This document shows, piece after piece, positions 48,816-60,500 of a stretch of DNA of 64,000 bases. Under the pieces are notes generated by a model. It did no database searches. It was not told the origin of the DNA and saw nothing but the letters and a program-made list of their open reading frames with translations. The DNA is from Abelmoschus esculentus (lineage: Eukaryota; Streptophyta; Magnoliopsida; Malvales; Malvaceae). A program made the translations under genes and the position numbers. The DNA is taken from the NCBI GenBank assembly GCA_035048815.1, contig JAUCBN010000005.1, positions 18,564,517 through 18,628,516 on the forward strand. The letters run 5' to 3'. Position 1 is the first letter of the stretch. Each line of letters starts with the position of its first letter.

Positions 48816-49998
48816 AGGTTTTCACAAGATTTTTGAGTATAAATCTTAATGAGTTGTATAAGATATTTCATTATCCTAAAAAAAATGACAAATTGAGTGA
48901 ATTTATGAAATTCTTAGAGTGATAACTGAAATAATGAATATAATAAGTGTAAACTATTGCGTTAGTCACTTTCGTTTTAGTCACCGATTTTGAAAACGAC
49001 CAGTAAGATCACTATTGTTTTAGAGTGTAAAGTTTTGGTTACTCCAACATTAAGTGCCGTTAAATATTGACGAAAAAATGATTTAGAATATAAAAATGAT
49101 AAATTACTTGATTAGCCCTTAAACTATTATTATACTTTTGTTTCATCTTTAATTCGACTATAAAAAATATAAAACTTTATATTTTTACCATCTTTATATT
49201 TTTACAACGGGAGGTACATGTTGTAGAAGGTCAAGAGCTCGAACGATATCTACGAAGTGACCAATGACGACTGGTTGCGAAAAAAATCATCAGACTTGAT
49301 GCAGTACCATAAGAGCTACCAAAGAGAGACATGACGATATCTTTCTTATTTGTATGTCTTTCTCTTTTTTGTTGAGAACTATTTAAGATCTGAATACAAG
49401 CCTAAAAATATCATAACAAATCGAAAAAAAATATCTATTGTTTTTCGACACACATTTTTATATTTAAACATTAAGAATTAAATTATAGATAAATTTAAAA
49501 CATAAGTTAATATTTAAAAATATATAATACGATTAACTCAAAATATAAAAATTTAAATGTCAATACAAACATTACTGATTTTTATTTATTCATTTTAAAT
49601 TTACTAATCCAATTTTTTTTTTTAATTTTGTGCGCTATAAAAGGATAAGCAATTGATTTTCTAAAAGCAAAGTCTAGAATTTTTTTTACATTTATCCATG
49701 GTTTGACGTTAGAAAAATATCACAGTTTTAATGGCATTTGAAAACAGAATCTCAATTCCAGAAATGAAAGTCAAATGAAAACTTGATCATACAACGTTTG
49801 TTCAAGGAACCATAATAAAATATGCACTTCCTCTGTGTTTTCCCTTGTTAAATAACAAAGTAAAAGAAAAGAGGATTTAGGGTTCTATTTCCTTCTTCTA
49901 TAGCGGAGGAAAATCATCGGAGCATAAATCAAAAAATATCCTCCAGTACATTTGATTGGAAAAATGAACAGTTTAGTTATCGGAAATGGCATGACAAG

Positions 49999-52204
49999 TG
50001 TAGCGACCCTCCTTTTAAAATAAAAAAAAAATTAATTATAAATAATATTAATAAGTGTAGTAAAGAAAAGTGAAAAGAAGGTCACTAATGGAAAAATGTG
50101 AAATTCGGTCTTGAAAATTGGGGCAAAAAATTAGACCTAAAATTAAGAAATTAGGGTTAAAAATTGAGATTTGTAACCCCTAAAATTCAACCTAATTTCT
50201 TAGATTAGAAGTTAGGGTTCACATTGCGAAAACTTTCTTTGCAAGTTAGGTTTTTATAAAATAATATTTAAATTTCTATTAAATTATTAATTATTTAATA
50301 ATTTAAAGACACCGAAAATTATAACATTTATTTAAAACTGAATTCAACCCATAATTCAACAAACATTAAATGTTGCAAAATCCGATAAAAGTTCAAAGTC
50401 CGTTATACAAAAAATATTATCCAAATATAATAAAATAATCCGGAATCCGAAACTGGAAAACATACTATAAAAAATAATCTAAATCATGATCCTTCAAGTA
50501 CCGTACAACGCCTAAGTTTGAGATCTGAAACATGAAACTGAGAGGGTGTAAGCTAGGGAGCCTAGTGTGTCTTTAGTGTGTAGATAAACAGAATTACAAA
50601 ACAGAATAAAACAGATGATATAAGTTATGCATGATATGCACCCAACTCCGAACACCATCAAAATAGTAGGTTCCCCCTGAACCACTCTAACTCCATCACA
50701 CCAACAAAAGTGGAAACTCGACCCGTAGATGGAGCCACTAAACAGAAGTGAATATATCTCTAACTTCCCGTACATATAATCCAACCAGATGCAATGAGTG
50801 CAGATACAGAATCATAATGCATGACTTAATATCTAACAGGAGGCATACATGTAATTTCAGAACCAGAAATGTATTTACAGAATGATTCATGATCATACAG
50901 ATTTTAACAATAATACACACAAAGTATAACAAAATTAACAGAATAGAACACACCTAAAGCAGAAGACTCAACGTTGAGAGTGGCGTCTACTGGACTCGGC
51001 TCTACCACTAGACCTAGCAGGTGTAGAAATGAGTAACAATATGTCAGACACACTACTATGCCACTATACCAAGTAAGTACACTAAATAGAGGTAAACCGA
51101 AACTCACGTGCATGTCCAGAATGCAAATGAACAAGAGGTCGTCCAAGAGGAAGATGAGGCATATGCTTATGATCGGAATCTACGTCACCTGAACCAAACA
51201 AAAACTGATTCAGAATCCAAAACAGAAAACTTTAAAATAAGGCATTCGAACTTAAAAGCCCTAAAAACGATACCTTGGATTCAAATTTCGTAAAACGAAA
51301 AACGCCATCGAACTCAAGACGTCAAAAAACATAAAATGAGACCGGGTCAAAAAAAGTCAACGTTGACATCATCAAATGATGTCATCAGGTCAACGTTGAT
51401 ATCAACAGATGATGTCAACGTAACGTCAATGGGTCACGAGTCAGGTCGGTTGGGTCGAACTTCGGGTTAGTCACGGGTCGGGTCGGGTCGATCACGGGTT
51501 AGGTTCTAAATTTTCTAGGAAAATCTAGAATTTCCAGAAATTCTCGGAACCTGGTTTTCCAGATTTTCAAACCCCTCTCAAATTGATTCTAAACCCAACC
51601 TTGATTCGATCCAAACCCACTCTAAACCAATTCAAACTTGAATCCAGCAACAACACTCCAATTAAAACGAATCTAAACCTCATCTCCTAACCACAAACGA
51701 AACCTTACTCAACCCTAGAACTCTTCACACACCTATCATCTTTCGAAACAAAACACAACCACCCAACACTCACACACATAAGGTAAAAACGAAACAAAGC
51801 AAAAAGAATGAGGCTTGAAAACTTACCAAACTCACTTTGCACAAAAACGAAGGCCACAAAACAAAACTTCACAAAACCAAAAAGGATTCGAAGGAATATA
51901 GAGAAATTCAAGGGATGGTCTCTCGGTTAAGGGAGAAATAAGTCTCAGATTAAAGCTAGAGTTAAGGGAGAAATAAATCTCCCGAGTTAAGACTGAATCG
52001 AAAATGAAGGAAGAAACGTTACCAAAGGAGAATTGGTAAAAATACCCAATAAGGGTCTGACTTTTCAGGATTTAAAATTGAACTCTCAAACTTTCAGAAT
52101 TTGCAATTAAACCACTGAATTCAAAATAGAAAATCCCCAATTTTCTAGGGTTTTAAATTAGGGATTTAAGATTTTAAATTAGGGAGAAAAATTGGGTTGT
52201 TACA
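49999..52204 (-). repeat. Probable long gypsy-type LTR (2.2 kb)
   Basis: Read on the minus strand it starts TGTAACAACCCAATTTT and ends GGGTCGCTACA, termini typical of plant gypsy LTRs, and the length (2206 bp) fits that class. No primer site or purine tract adjoins either end and the flanking five-mers (acaag and agatt) differ, so it is neither a clean solo LTR nor part of a complete element. The short frames at 50512-51146 are not coding. Confidence 0.55.
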
Positions 52205-54645
52205 AGATTTGAAATTGGGAAAATTGAAATTAGGGATTTTGGAAATTAGGAATTTAGGGTTTCAAAAAAGGGAATTTTAAGAAATTGGAATTTTGGAGAT
52301 TAAAAAAAGTTGGAGTTGCCATCGGTCACTTTTGGTAGACCAGACACTGGAAAATTAGAGATTCATTAAAAATTAGGTTCGAGAGTCGGTTACGATTTAA
52401 AACGGGGTTAGTGTTAAAAATCGCCCAAAATTGACACCTTTACAAAATAACCGCTTAATTAATTTTAGATTTTCCTGATTAAAGTGACATTTAAATTAAT
52501 GTTTGTTTAATGATTCAGATTCCTTTTAATTTTACCGTATCTTTATCCGAAGATAACGCATACACCGCCACCATTACGTTTGGTGACGAGCCCGTTACGA
52601 CCGAATAAAGAAGTATTTAATTAGGCTCTTTAATTAGTGTGGTGTGATTGTAAGCAATAATAAAACAAATATATGTGTGTGTGTGTGAAGGTGTAAGGAA
52701 ATAAAAACATAAATAAATTATACAAAAATGAATAATTAAACATGAACCAAAAAGCATGATATAATAAAGTAAACAAAATATTCAAAATACATGTGCAAAA
52801 AATAATAAAAGGCAAGATGCTAAAATGCATAAATTAAAAATGCAACAAACATGAATAAAAATAAGGCACAAATATAGAAATAATGCATAGTAAGAATATG
52901 TACATAAAAGTGTACTAAAAAGACATGCAAGATGAAATATATGCTACAAGGTAATAAGCACAAATAAACAATATAAGCAATATATACAAAAATAAATACA
53001 TGCATAAACATGGATGGCAAAAGAAATAATAAAAACATGATAAATATACAAATAAATACATAAATGAATAAAATAAAACAATAATAAAAAAGAAATTAAA
53101 ATAAAAAAGGAAAATAAATAAACAAGTTACTGTAAGTGACCAAATCAAAAGAAATTGAAAACCTTTAAGCCCTCGAAACACTATTTTAGAGTGAGGAAGG
53201 ACTGAAGAGTTAATAGTAACACACGGAGGGACCTTCAGATGATTAAACCATTTACGAATCGGATGATAATGGTTGGATCAGTGACGAGATTGAAAAGAAA
53301 ACGAAAGTCACAAGGACTGTGAGAGTGTTTTTTGAAACATAGAGGGATTTAATGAGTGTAAATAACCCATCCTCCTTTTTAACCTGCTATAAAAATAACA
53401 AAAAAAGTCCTTTTTTATTATCAAAACCGAAACCCCCTTTGTTTCTCTCATTAGTTCTCCAGAGGAGGATGAACATGAGGAATGTTCATCCTTAAACCCA
53501 GAAACCGACCTCTATTTTCATAACGCTACCGTATTTTGCAGATTCTGACCACCGCTAGCGTTGGACGAGGAAATCAAAACTTTTTTTTGCTTTTCGAAAC
53601 CCAAAACTACTGTACAATCTTGGATTCGTGGAAAACAAAGTCAAAAAAACCATTTTCGACTCTTGGAAACGAAAAAACAAAAGCCAAAATTTCTCTTCGG
53701 CGATTAAAAAACACAATGAAACCCTCTGTTACAGTCGAAAAAAAAGAAGAACAACTCTTCTTCATTCTCTATTCGGTCTCACCAACAACGCCAGAAAGCG
53801 CGAGGATTTTCACTGGTGAAAGGGAGATGAAGCGAATGACTGAAGAGAAAAACAAAGATAAAAAAAAACTCTATCGCTCAACTAGTTTTTGGTTCCCTAT
53901 TTGATGCATACAAAAAAAACATAGGTTATTACCTCTAAAATTTCTCTGTATTCGATTGAATATGGTAGGGGAATCCTTTACAACGTTTCTTTGATTCGGT
54001 TTTGTAGTCGAGTTACAAGAGAAAAAAAAAGAAATGCTATTGGTTGCTTTGTTGGTATGATACTTTTATGATATTCTCATATTTGGCCTCTGATTTTGTT
54101 GTAATTGTTGCTCGTACACTCTAAAATTCTCTAAAATTATCATCGGTTTGACTCTGAGATTCTGAATTTTTGGTTTTTTTATTCTGTAAAATCAGTACAA
54201 TTCTGATACACTATTTGTTTGCTTGTGTGAGGTGGCTCGGATGGTCATCGGACGTCAATCGAAGAACGACGACCGCGATCGGAAGATGAAAGGTCGACTG
54301 GAATCTGGAGAGTCTAGCGCGTGGATGTTACGTGTGCATGGGGAGACGAGCCGTCGCGCGTGCGACGCGTGTGGAAACTCCAAGAGCCTCTCTTGGTGCG
54401 ATCTGGGCTGCTAGATCTGTCCCTAATCTAATGGCCACCAGGCGGCTGCGCAGAGAATAAAGGGTGTGTTATGGTTTCTCATGGTTAGCAGATTAGGCTT
54501 TGTGCGGGTTTAGGCTTGATATGTGGGCTCGAATTAATTTTTGAGCTAGTGATTATTTGTTTTGTGTCTTTATTAATTGTAAATGGACTGTTATGTTAAA
54601 TAAAGATTGGGCTGCTATTATTAATTATTTTGGGTTTTGATTTGT

Positions 54646-54690
<45 letters not shown>

Positions 54691-55224
54691 TGAAAATAAA
54701 TAAAAATAATAATAAAAGAAAATAATATTAATAGAAATAATAAAAAAAATAAATGATAATAATAATAAAAATAAACGAAAATAATTAAATACATATTTAT
54801 AAATGGTACAAAAGACTATTTTTTTTATTTTTCATTTTTACCAAAACAAAACATAATATGTACTAAACAATATTTTCTGGATTTGTAAAATTTAATAATA
54901 ATAAATGTATAGTAAAAGGATAAACATAATAATAATTATTATTTTTTTAAGTGGAAATATATTAACACATGATATATTTTTTGGATTTTTAAAGAAATAT
55001 TTAAACAAAACAAAAACTAAATTATAACTAAAACAAAATTTAAAAAGTATCCAATTATTCGAGAAGAAACAAAATTAAAAATCGGGTTTAGACCCCGGAT
55101 AAAATTAGTGATTACAACAAGGCTAACACAACCTATATTATTTTTGCAGCTAACCAAGAGATAAAAAAGTGTATCATCGTTATTTGTGTTGGATAAAAAT
55201 TTAGGGTTAATGTTAGTATTTTGC
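52205..55224. repeat. LTR-like and low-complexity sequence between the inverted arms
   Basis: From 52205 to 52330 short words such as aaattaggga and ggaatttt repeat. The phrase ttggagttgccatcggtcac (52311) and cggttacgatttaaaacgg (52390) are of the kind seen at the edges of Tat/Ogre-type gypsy LTRs. The block 53200-54450 is less AT-rich, with open frames of 122 and 63 codons that have no recognisable product and resemble LTR leader sequence. A taa microsatellite and low-complexity A/T text follow. Confidence 0.35.
54644..54692. repeat. (TAA)n microsatellite
   Basis: About 15 uninterrupted taa units, then a degenerate continuation of aataat words to about 54790. Confidence 0.95.
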
Positions 55225-55491
55225 AGGGAAGGTGGTAGAAATATAAAATTTTAAAAATTTTAGAGTCAAATTAAAGATGAAATAAAAATATAATAATAGT
55301 TTAAGGACTATTTAAGTAATTTATTATTTTTTATTATGTCAGATAATCTTTTTATCAATATTTAACGATACTTAACGTTTGAATGACCAAAACTTAATTT
55401 CTCGAAAACGATAGCGACCTTACTAGTCATTTTTCAAAATGGTGACAAAATGTACTGTAGATAAATGAAAGTGACTAACACAGTAGTTTAC

Positions 55492-56125
55492 CTATAAACA
55501 TTGCTTAGAAGGTTGAATCACTCTAAATCTTTCTTGTAATTTTATTTCACCAATTTTTTTTAATTTTTAATTTATCTCATCTTGGTCAATTTTATCGATT
55601 GATCAACTTAACAATTGATATCAAAAAAACACTTCTTAAATAGATCCAACAATTGTTCAATCATCCAACTAGTCATCCTTGACCTCTACTTTAGTAACTT
55701 TTTCATAGAAAAATCTTAATCTATTTTCAAGCCACCATATTTCAATAGGGTTAACTATCCATACTAAAGGAATATGATTGTTCGTTCAATCCAATGACTA
55801 TTTTTTTGGAATGTAGTGATGGATGAACTAACTCTTCCTATGAAGAAAAAAAAATGAAAAGCTCGTCTTCAAAAAAGAGATAAGAATAGAATGAGAAAAA
55901 TTGACGACAAAAGCAATACAACACCAAGACTATGTGCATCATGTTTCGTTATCTTGAACCAGATCAATATATCAAGATGTCTTCTTGTTATAGTGCCAAA
56001 GAGATTTGAGATAAGCTCGAAATTACTCACGAGAAAACTAATAAAGTCAAAAAGACCACAATTGACCTCCTCAATTAATGTTACGAGAATTTTGAGATAG
56101 AATCAGATGAAAGCATCAAGATGTA
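55492..56125 (+). mobile_element. Ty1-copia 5' fragment: LTR tail and broken gag
   Basis: LTR-like text (gttgaatcactctaaatc at about 55510) leads to a weak primer-site-like word (ttgatatcaaa at about 55615). From about 55718 the plus strand reads a gag of the UBN2/DUF4219 kind: KPPYFNRVNYPY, a stop, MIVRSIQ, then from about 55985 CYSAKEI, a stop, DKLEITHEKTNKVKKTTIDL. Several stops and at least one frame change make it dead. The frame 55891-56100 lies across it in another phase. Confidence 0.65.
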
Positions 56126-56411
56126 ACGAGTCAAAGTAAAAATAGTAAAACTATGTCGTTTTACAAGAGTCAGTTATGCTTTAATCTTAGTTTGTTTTCT
56201 TGTTTAAGAAACGGTGTTGTTTTTTCAATTGTGTTAAGGTTAAAAGGCTGAGTATTTAGCTGAGTCAATATCGATTAAATGAAATGAAACTTGGTCTTCT
56301 TTTTCTATGAAAAATTCTACTTCTTTTCTACCTTTACTCTGTTCATTCCTCTTCCTTACTCAATAATTCTGTTTCTTTAATTTTGTACTGTTACAAAAGT
56401 ATCCAGAGCCA
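56124..56411 (+). repeat. Probable short LTR followed by a primer-site-like word
   Basis: A block starting tgtaacgag (about 56124) and ending actgttaca (about 56395) has matching TGTAAC/GTTACA termini and is 270 bases long. It is followed directly by aaagtatccagagcc, close to the usual plant primer site ending in tatcagagcc, then by an ATG at 56411. It could be the 5' LTR of whatever element or gene copy carries the RRM sequence just to its right. Confidence 0.45.
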
Positions 56412-56451
56412 TGTTCCCAGCCATGGCTGAAGATTACAGTTTGTTCTGTAA

Positions 56452-56674
56452 TGGGTTAAAGTCTTTTTCGATAGGTATTTTACAAATCGAACCTTGTTGG
56501 TTACAATACATTAGGCGATTTATCCGATTACTCAAGAAGATCTTCATAGAGTTTTCTCACCCTATGTGTTTGTGAAACAAATCAGTCGGTTTCAAAAATC
56601 CAGTGGCGTTCAATTCTTGATCTAATATCAAGGTTATGGGGTTGTTGCAGCTAACCGTTCTCTTCAGAGTCATA
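56452..56674 (+). pseudogene. PTB-type RRM, N-terminal part, cut by a retroelement
   Basis: The frame starting at 56452 reads NRTLLVTIH, a stop (TAG), AIYPITQEDLHRVFSPYVF, then RFQKSSGVQFLI, a stop (TAA), YQGYGVVAANRSLQS and ends at the retroelement. This is the beta1-alpha1-beta2-beta3-alpha2 part of an RRM of the polypyrimidine-tract-binding protein type, whose RNP1 lacks the usual aromatic residues. The missing last strand is found 5.6 kb away at 62311 in the same reading phase. Both stops sit where relatives have Gln codons. The upstream ATG at 56411 is in another frame. Confidence 0.75.
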
Positions 56675-56953
56675 TGTAATAGACCGTTGGGAAAAAATAG
56701 TATTTTCTTTATTATTTCTTATATTTACCAAAATGATGCGTTTTGACCCTTATTTCATATAGGCAAAACGTCAGCGTTTGAGACCCGGTCCTTTGTGGCC
56801 TTAGGGTTATGAGAGAGCAGGGAGTTGTCTGCCTCCTCATCGATGATAATGAACTGAGTCTTATCTCATCCTCTCCCTCTCTGCTCTATCTTCCTCTGTT
56901 CTCATTCTTCTTATTCTCCTATATAATTCTATTTTCTGGTTAGCAGTGTTACA
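56675..56953 (+). repeat. Short gypsy LTR, left copy
   Basis: 279 bp, TGTAAT...GTTACA, followed by the primer-site-like agggtatcagag. The outer flank is tcata, which matches tcgta at the far right end of the insertion (62310-62314) in four of five bases. Confidence 0.85.
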
Positions 56954-57276
56954 AGGGTATCAGAGGCCCCTCAGATCCTTTCAAACATGGTTGATGGGGT
57001 GGTTACTCGCAGCCAAGCGGCCCAGTTGGTGTTGGCGACACAGACGATAGCTTCCGAAAATCCTCCTGAGGCTACTTGGCAGTTGAAGGCGACTAAGTTA
57101 CAAACTGAGATTTCAACAATCCGGTCGGATAACTTAGTCGCCTTCGACTGCCAAGTAGCCTCAGGAGGATTTTTGGAAGCTACCGTTTGTGCCGCCAACG
57201 CCAACTGGGCCGCTTGGCTGCGAGTAATCACCCCATCAACCATGTTTGAAAGGATCTGAGGGGCCTCTGATACCCT

Positions 57277-57555
57277 TGTAACACTGCTAACCAGAAAATA
57301 GAATTATATAGGAGAATAAGAAGAATGAGAACAGAGGAAGATAGAGTAGAGAGGGAGAGGATGAGATAAAACTCAGTTCATTATCATCAATGAGGAGGAA
57401 GACAACTCCCTGCTCTCTCATAACCCTAAGGCCACAAAGGACCGGGTCTCAAACGCTGACGTTTTGCCTACATGAAACAAGGGTCAAAACGCATCATTTT
57501 GGTAAACATAAGAAATAATAAAGAAAATACTATTTTTTCCCAACGATCCATTACA
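57277..57555 (-). repeat. Short gypsy LTR, inverted copy (3' LTR of the gag-pol body)
   Basis: 279 bp, the same length as the left copy. On its right side (minus-strand upstream) is the purine tract AAAAGGGGGGAC (about 57570-57559), so it is the 3' LTR of the adjoining gag-pol region. On its other side a primer site and gag start follow, which a normal 3' LTR does not have. Confidence 0.88.
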
Positions 57556-60500
57556 GTAGTCCCCCCTTTTAGAACATCATTGACCTCAAGGATGGAAATC
57601 TGGAAATCGTTGTTGTAGATGGTAGAAATTTTCCCATGTTGCATCCTCAGGAAAAACATTCGTCCACTCGACCAATACCTCGGTCACTGCCTTGTTACTC
57701 TTCTTCACCATCCTTCGATCTAGAATCTTTACAAGTTCTTTGGCCATGGTTCCGTCTGACCCCATTACTGGTAGATCTTTTTGAAAGTTATCAGCTCCAA
57801 TATGCTTCTTAAGTTGTGAAACATGGAATACGGGATGAACCTTTGATCCCAAAGGTAAATCCAACTTGTAGGCCACCTTCCCAATCCTTTGTGTAACTTT
57901 GTAAGGGCCAAACCATTTAGGGCTAACTTCTGACATCCCCTCCTTTCAACAGTCTGCTGGCGGTATGGTTGTAATTTTAAATAAACCATGTCCCCAATAT
58001 GTAGTTCACAATCTGTTCTCCTTTTGTCTGCTTGTTGTTTTATTCGATCTTGGGCCCTTCGTAAATAAAATTGAATCATCTTGATAATAGCCTCCCGCTG
58101 CTGCAAATTTCTATTCACCGCTGATACAAGTGATTCTCCAGCCAAATAGGGTAAATGAACCGGAGGATGTTGCCCATATAACGCAAAATAAGGAGTGGTT
58201 TTAATGGATGAATGGTACAAGGTGTTGTACCACCATTCAGCCAAAAATAACCAGCAACTCCATTCCTTTGGTTTCTCTCCCGTGATGCATCGCAAATAAG
58301 TCTCCACACACTTGTTCACCCTTTCAGTTTGACCATCCGTATCGGGATGATAGGCAGTAGATGGTGCTATTGTTACTCCAAGTTTCTTAAATAATTCCTT
58401 CCAAAATACACTCATAAACACTTGATCTCGATCGCATACAATGCCATTGGGTAGACCATGAAGCTTAAAAATATGTTCCATGAACACTTGGGCAATGTCA
58501 GTTGCTGTATAAGGATGAGACACAGCAATGAAGTGGTTGTATTTTCTAAGCCTATCCACTACCACCAGAATCACTTCCTTCCCCTTCGACAATGGTAACC
58601 CCTCGATGAAATCCATGCTAATGGATAGCCAAACTCCTTCAGTGATGGGTAAGGGTTCCATTAACCCCCTTGGGTGTTGTAAATCACATTTGTTTCTTTG
58701 ACAAACAGAACATTCTTGAACCAACCTCCTAATGTCCTTCCTTAACCCTTTCCAATACAAGACTGCCGAAATCCTTTTGACAGTGGCATATACGTCAGAA
58801 TGGCCCCCAAAAGGACTCTCATGAAAGAAATCCAACAACTCTTTCTTGAGGTATGGGTCATTTCCCACCATAAGTTTCCCTCTTCGCTTCAATCTTGTGC
58901 CATCCAAACTATATTTAGAATGGGAGCTACTGCCTTTCTCCAAATCTATCACAATTTTCTTCAATTTATCATCCCCTTTCCACGAGTTCAACACCTTAGC
59001 CATTAAGGAAGTGCTAACATTACTTGCAGACAATGTGTTACATTCGGAAAAAGTTGGATTTCTAAACAATAGATCGACAACCTTGTTATGTACCCCTTTG
59101 CGATATACCACTTCGTAGTTGTAACCCATCATCTTTACCACCCATTTTTGTTGGGATGGTGTGATAGCTTGCTGATCAGCCAAAAACCGTAAGCTCTGAT
59201 GATCGGTCTTGATCCTAAAGTGTCTCCCTAAAAGATAAGCAGACCATTTCTTGACAGCCATAAGAACAACCATCATTTCCTTGTCATAAATGAAGAGACC
59301 TTGATGCCTTATCCCTAAGCTCTTGCTGAAAAGAGAAAAGGGCTTCCCATTTTGCATTAACACCGCTCCAACTCCGGTAGCTGAAGCATCGGTCTCCACC
59401 ACAAATTCCACTGAAAAATCTGGCAAAGATAGAACTGGATCTATCTTCACAGCTTGTTTCAATCTGCCGAAAGTTGCCTCCTCAATGGAAGTCCATTTCC
59501 AACCCCCTTTTCACAATAAGTCTGTAAGTGGCTTAGCAATTGTTCCATATCCTTGAATGAACCTCCGGTAATATCCGGAAAGTCCCAAAAAAAACATGCA
59601 ATTCCTTCACAGATGTGGGGCTGGGCCAATCTTCTATGTATTGTGTTTTGGATGTTTCCATCGAAATTGATCCCCCCGAAATTATATAGCCAAGATAATT
59701 CACCTCTTTTACCCCAAAATGACACTTACTGTGCTTGGCAAATAATTGGTTGTCCCTCAATAATTTCAGCACTCTCCTAACATGTTGAAGATGGTCCTCC
59801 CAAGTTTCAGAGTACACTAAAATATCGTCCAAGAAAACCAAGACTGTTTTTCACAAATGATCCTTGAAAACTTTATTCATGAGACCTTGAAAAGTTGTCG
59901 ATGCATTAGTCAGCCCAAATGACATGACTAAAAATTCGTAATGTCCCTCGTGAGTATGAAATGCTGTCTTAGTAATGTCTTTCTCAAACATCCGTATCTG
60001 ATGGTAGCCAGACCGTAAATCCAACTTGGAGAAAAATTGAGCTCGGCCAAATTCATCTAACAACTCCTCAATAACTGGCATCGGAAATTTGTCCTTCACT
60101 GCCAGGTGGTTGATTCTCATATAGACGATGCAAATTCTCCAACTCCCATCCTTCTTTTTCACCATGACTACTGGAGATGCAAATAAACTATTACTGTCCC
60201 GAATGATGCCAGTGGATAACATTTCTTTAGTAAGCCTTTCAATTTCATTCTTCTGATATATTGGATATCTATAGGGAGGAATTTTGACCACTGCCTTTTC
60301 ATCAACCAAGGGAATTTTGTGCTCTTGCCCCCTCTCGAGTGGGAGACCTACTGGTTCAGCAAACACATCCTAGAATTCCAACAGCAACTCCTCCATCCCC
60401 TCGAAACTAGACTCCCCTTTGAATTTGATATCTAATTGGACATCCATCAGCAGACAAGATGTAAAAGGTCCAGCCACAGTCTTAAGTGCCTTCAAACAAG

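Larger units (their letters stand above)
48949..55491. repeat. Inverted arms 6 kb apart enclosing nested LTR sequence
   Basis: The left arm (48949 to about 49205) starts gtaaactattgcgttagtca. The right arm (about 55225 to 55491), read in reverse, starts gtaaactactgtgttagtca and continues in parallel (cgttaaatattga, aaattacttgattagccctt against aaattacttaaatagtcctt, aaactattattat). Arms of this type are normally adjacent in small non-autonomous elements. Here the space between holds at least one large LTR, so the original element was most likely split by later insertions. No flanking duplication was found. Confidence 0.65.
56675..57555. repeat. 881-bp palindrome of two head-to-head LTR-primer site-gag copies
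   Basis: Left arm: a plus-oriented LTR (56675-56953), the primer-site-like agggtatcagag, an ATG at 56987 and about 48 gag codons. Right arm: the same in reverse, with LTR 57555-57277, ATG at 57243 and about 38 gag codons. The centre of symmetry is 57115; only about 30 bases around it (gag codons 39-48 of the left copy) are unpaired. By eye the arms differ at few positions, mostly C/T or G/A. The two 90-codon open frames seen on opposite strands here are products of this symmetry and not genes. Confidence 0.93.

Noticed and set aside
50512..53181. Several minus-strand frames of 60-90 codons rich in F, L, Y and C
   Set aside because: They lie in LTR-like or A-rich DNA whose complement naturally encodes such residues; no shared structure.
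53536..53904. 122-codon plus-strand frame
   Set aside because: Lys/Thr-rich text from A-rich DNA between transposon ends; no homology recognised and no promoter.
56971..57259. Two 90-codon open frames on opposite strands, starting MVDGV..TRSQAAQL
   Set aside because: Both are the gag start of the same retroelement read through the palindrome; the second half of each is the antisense of the other arm.
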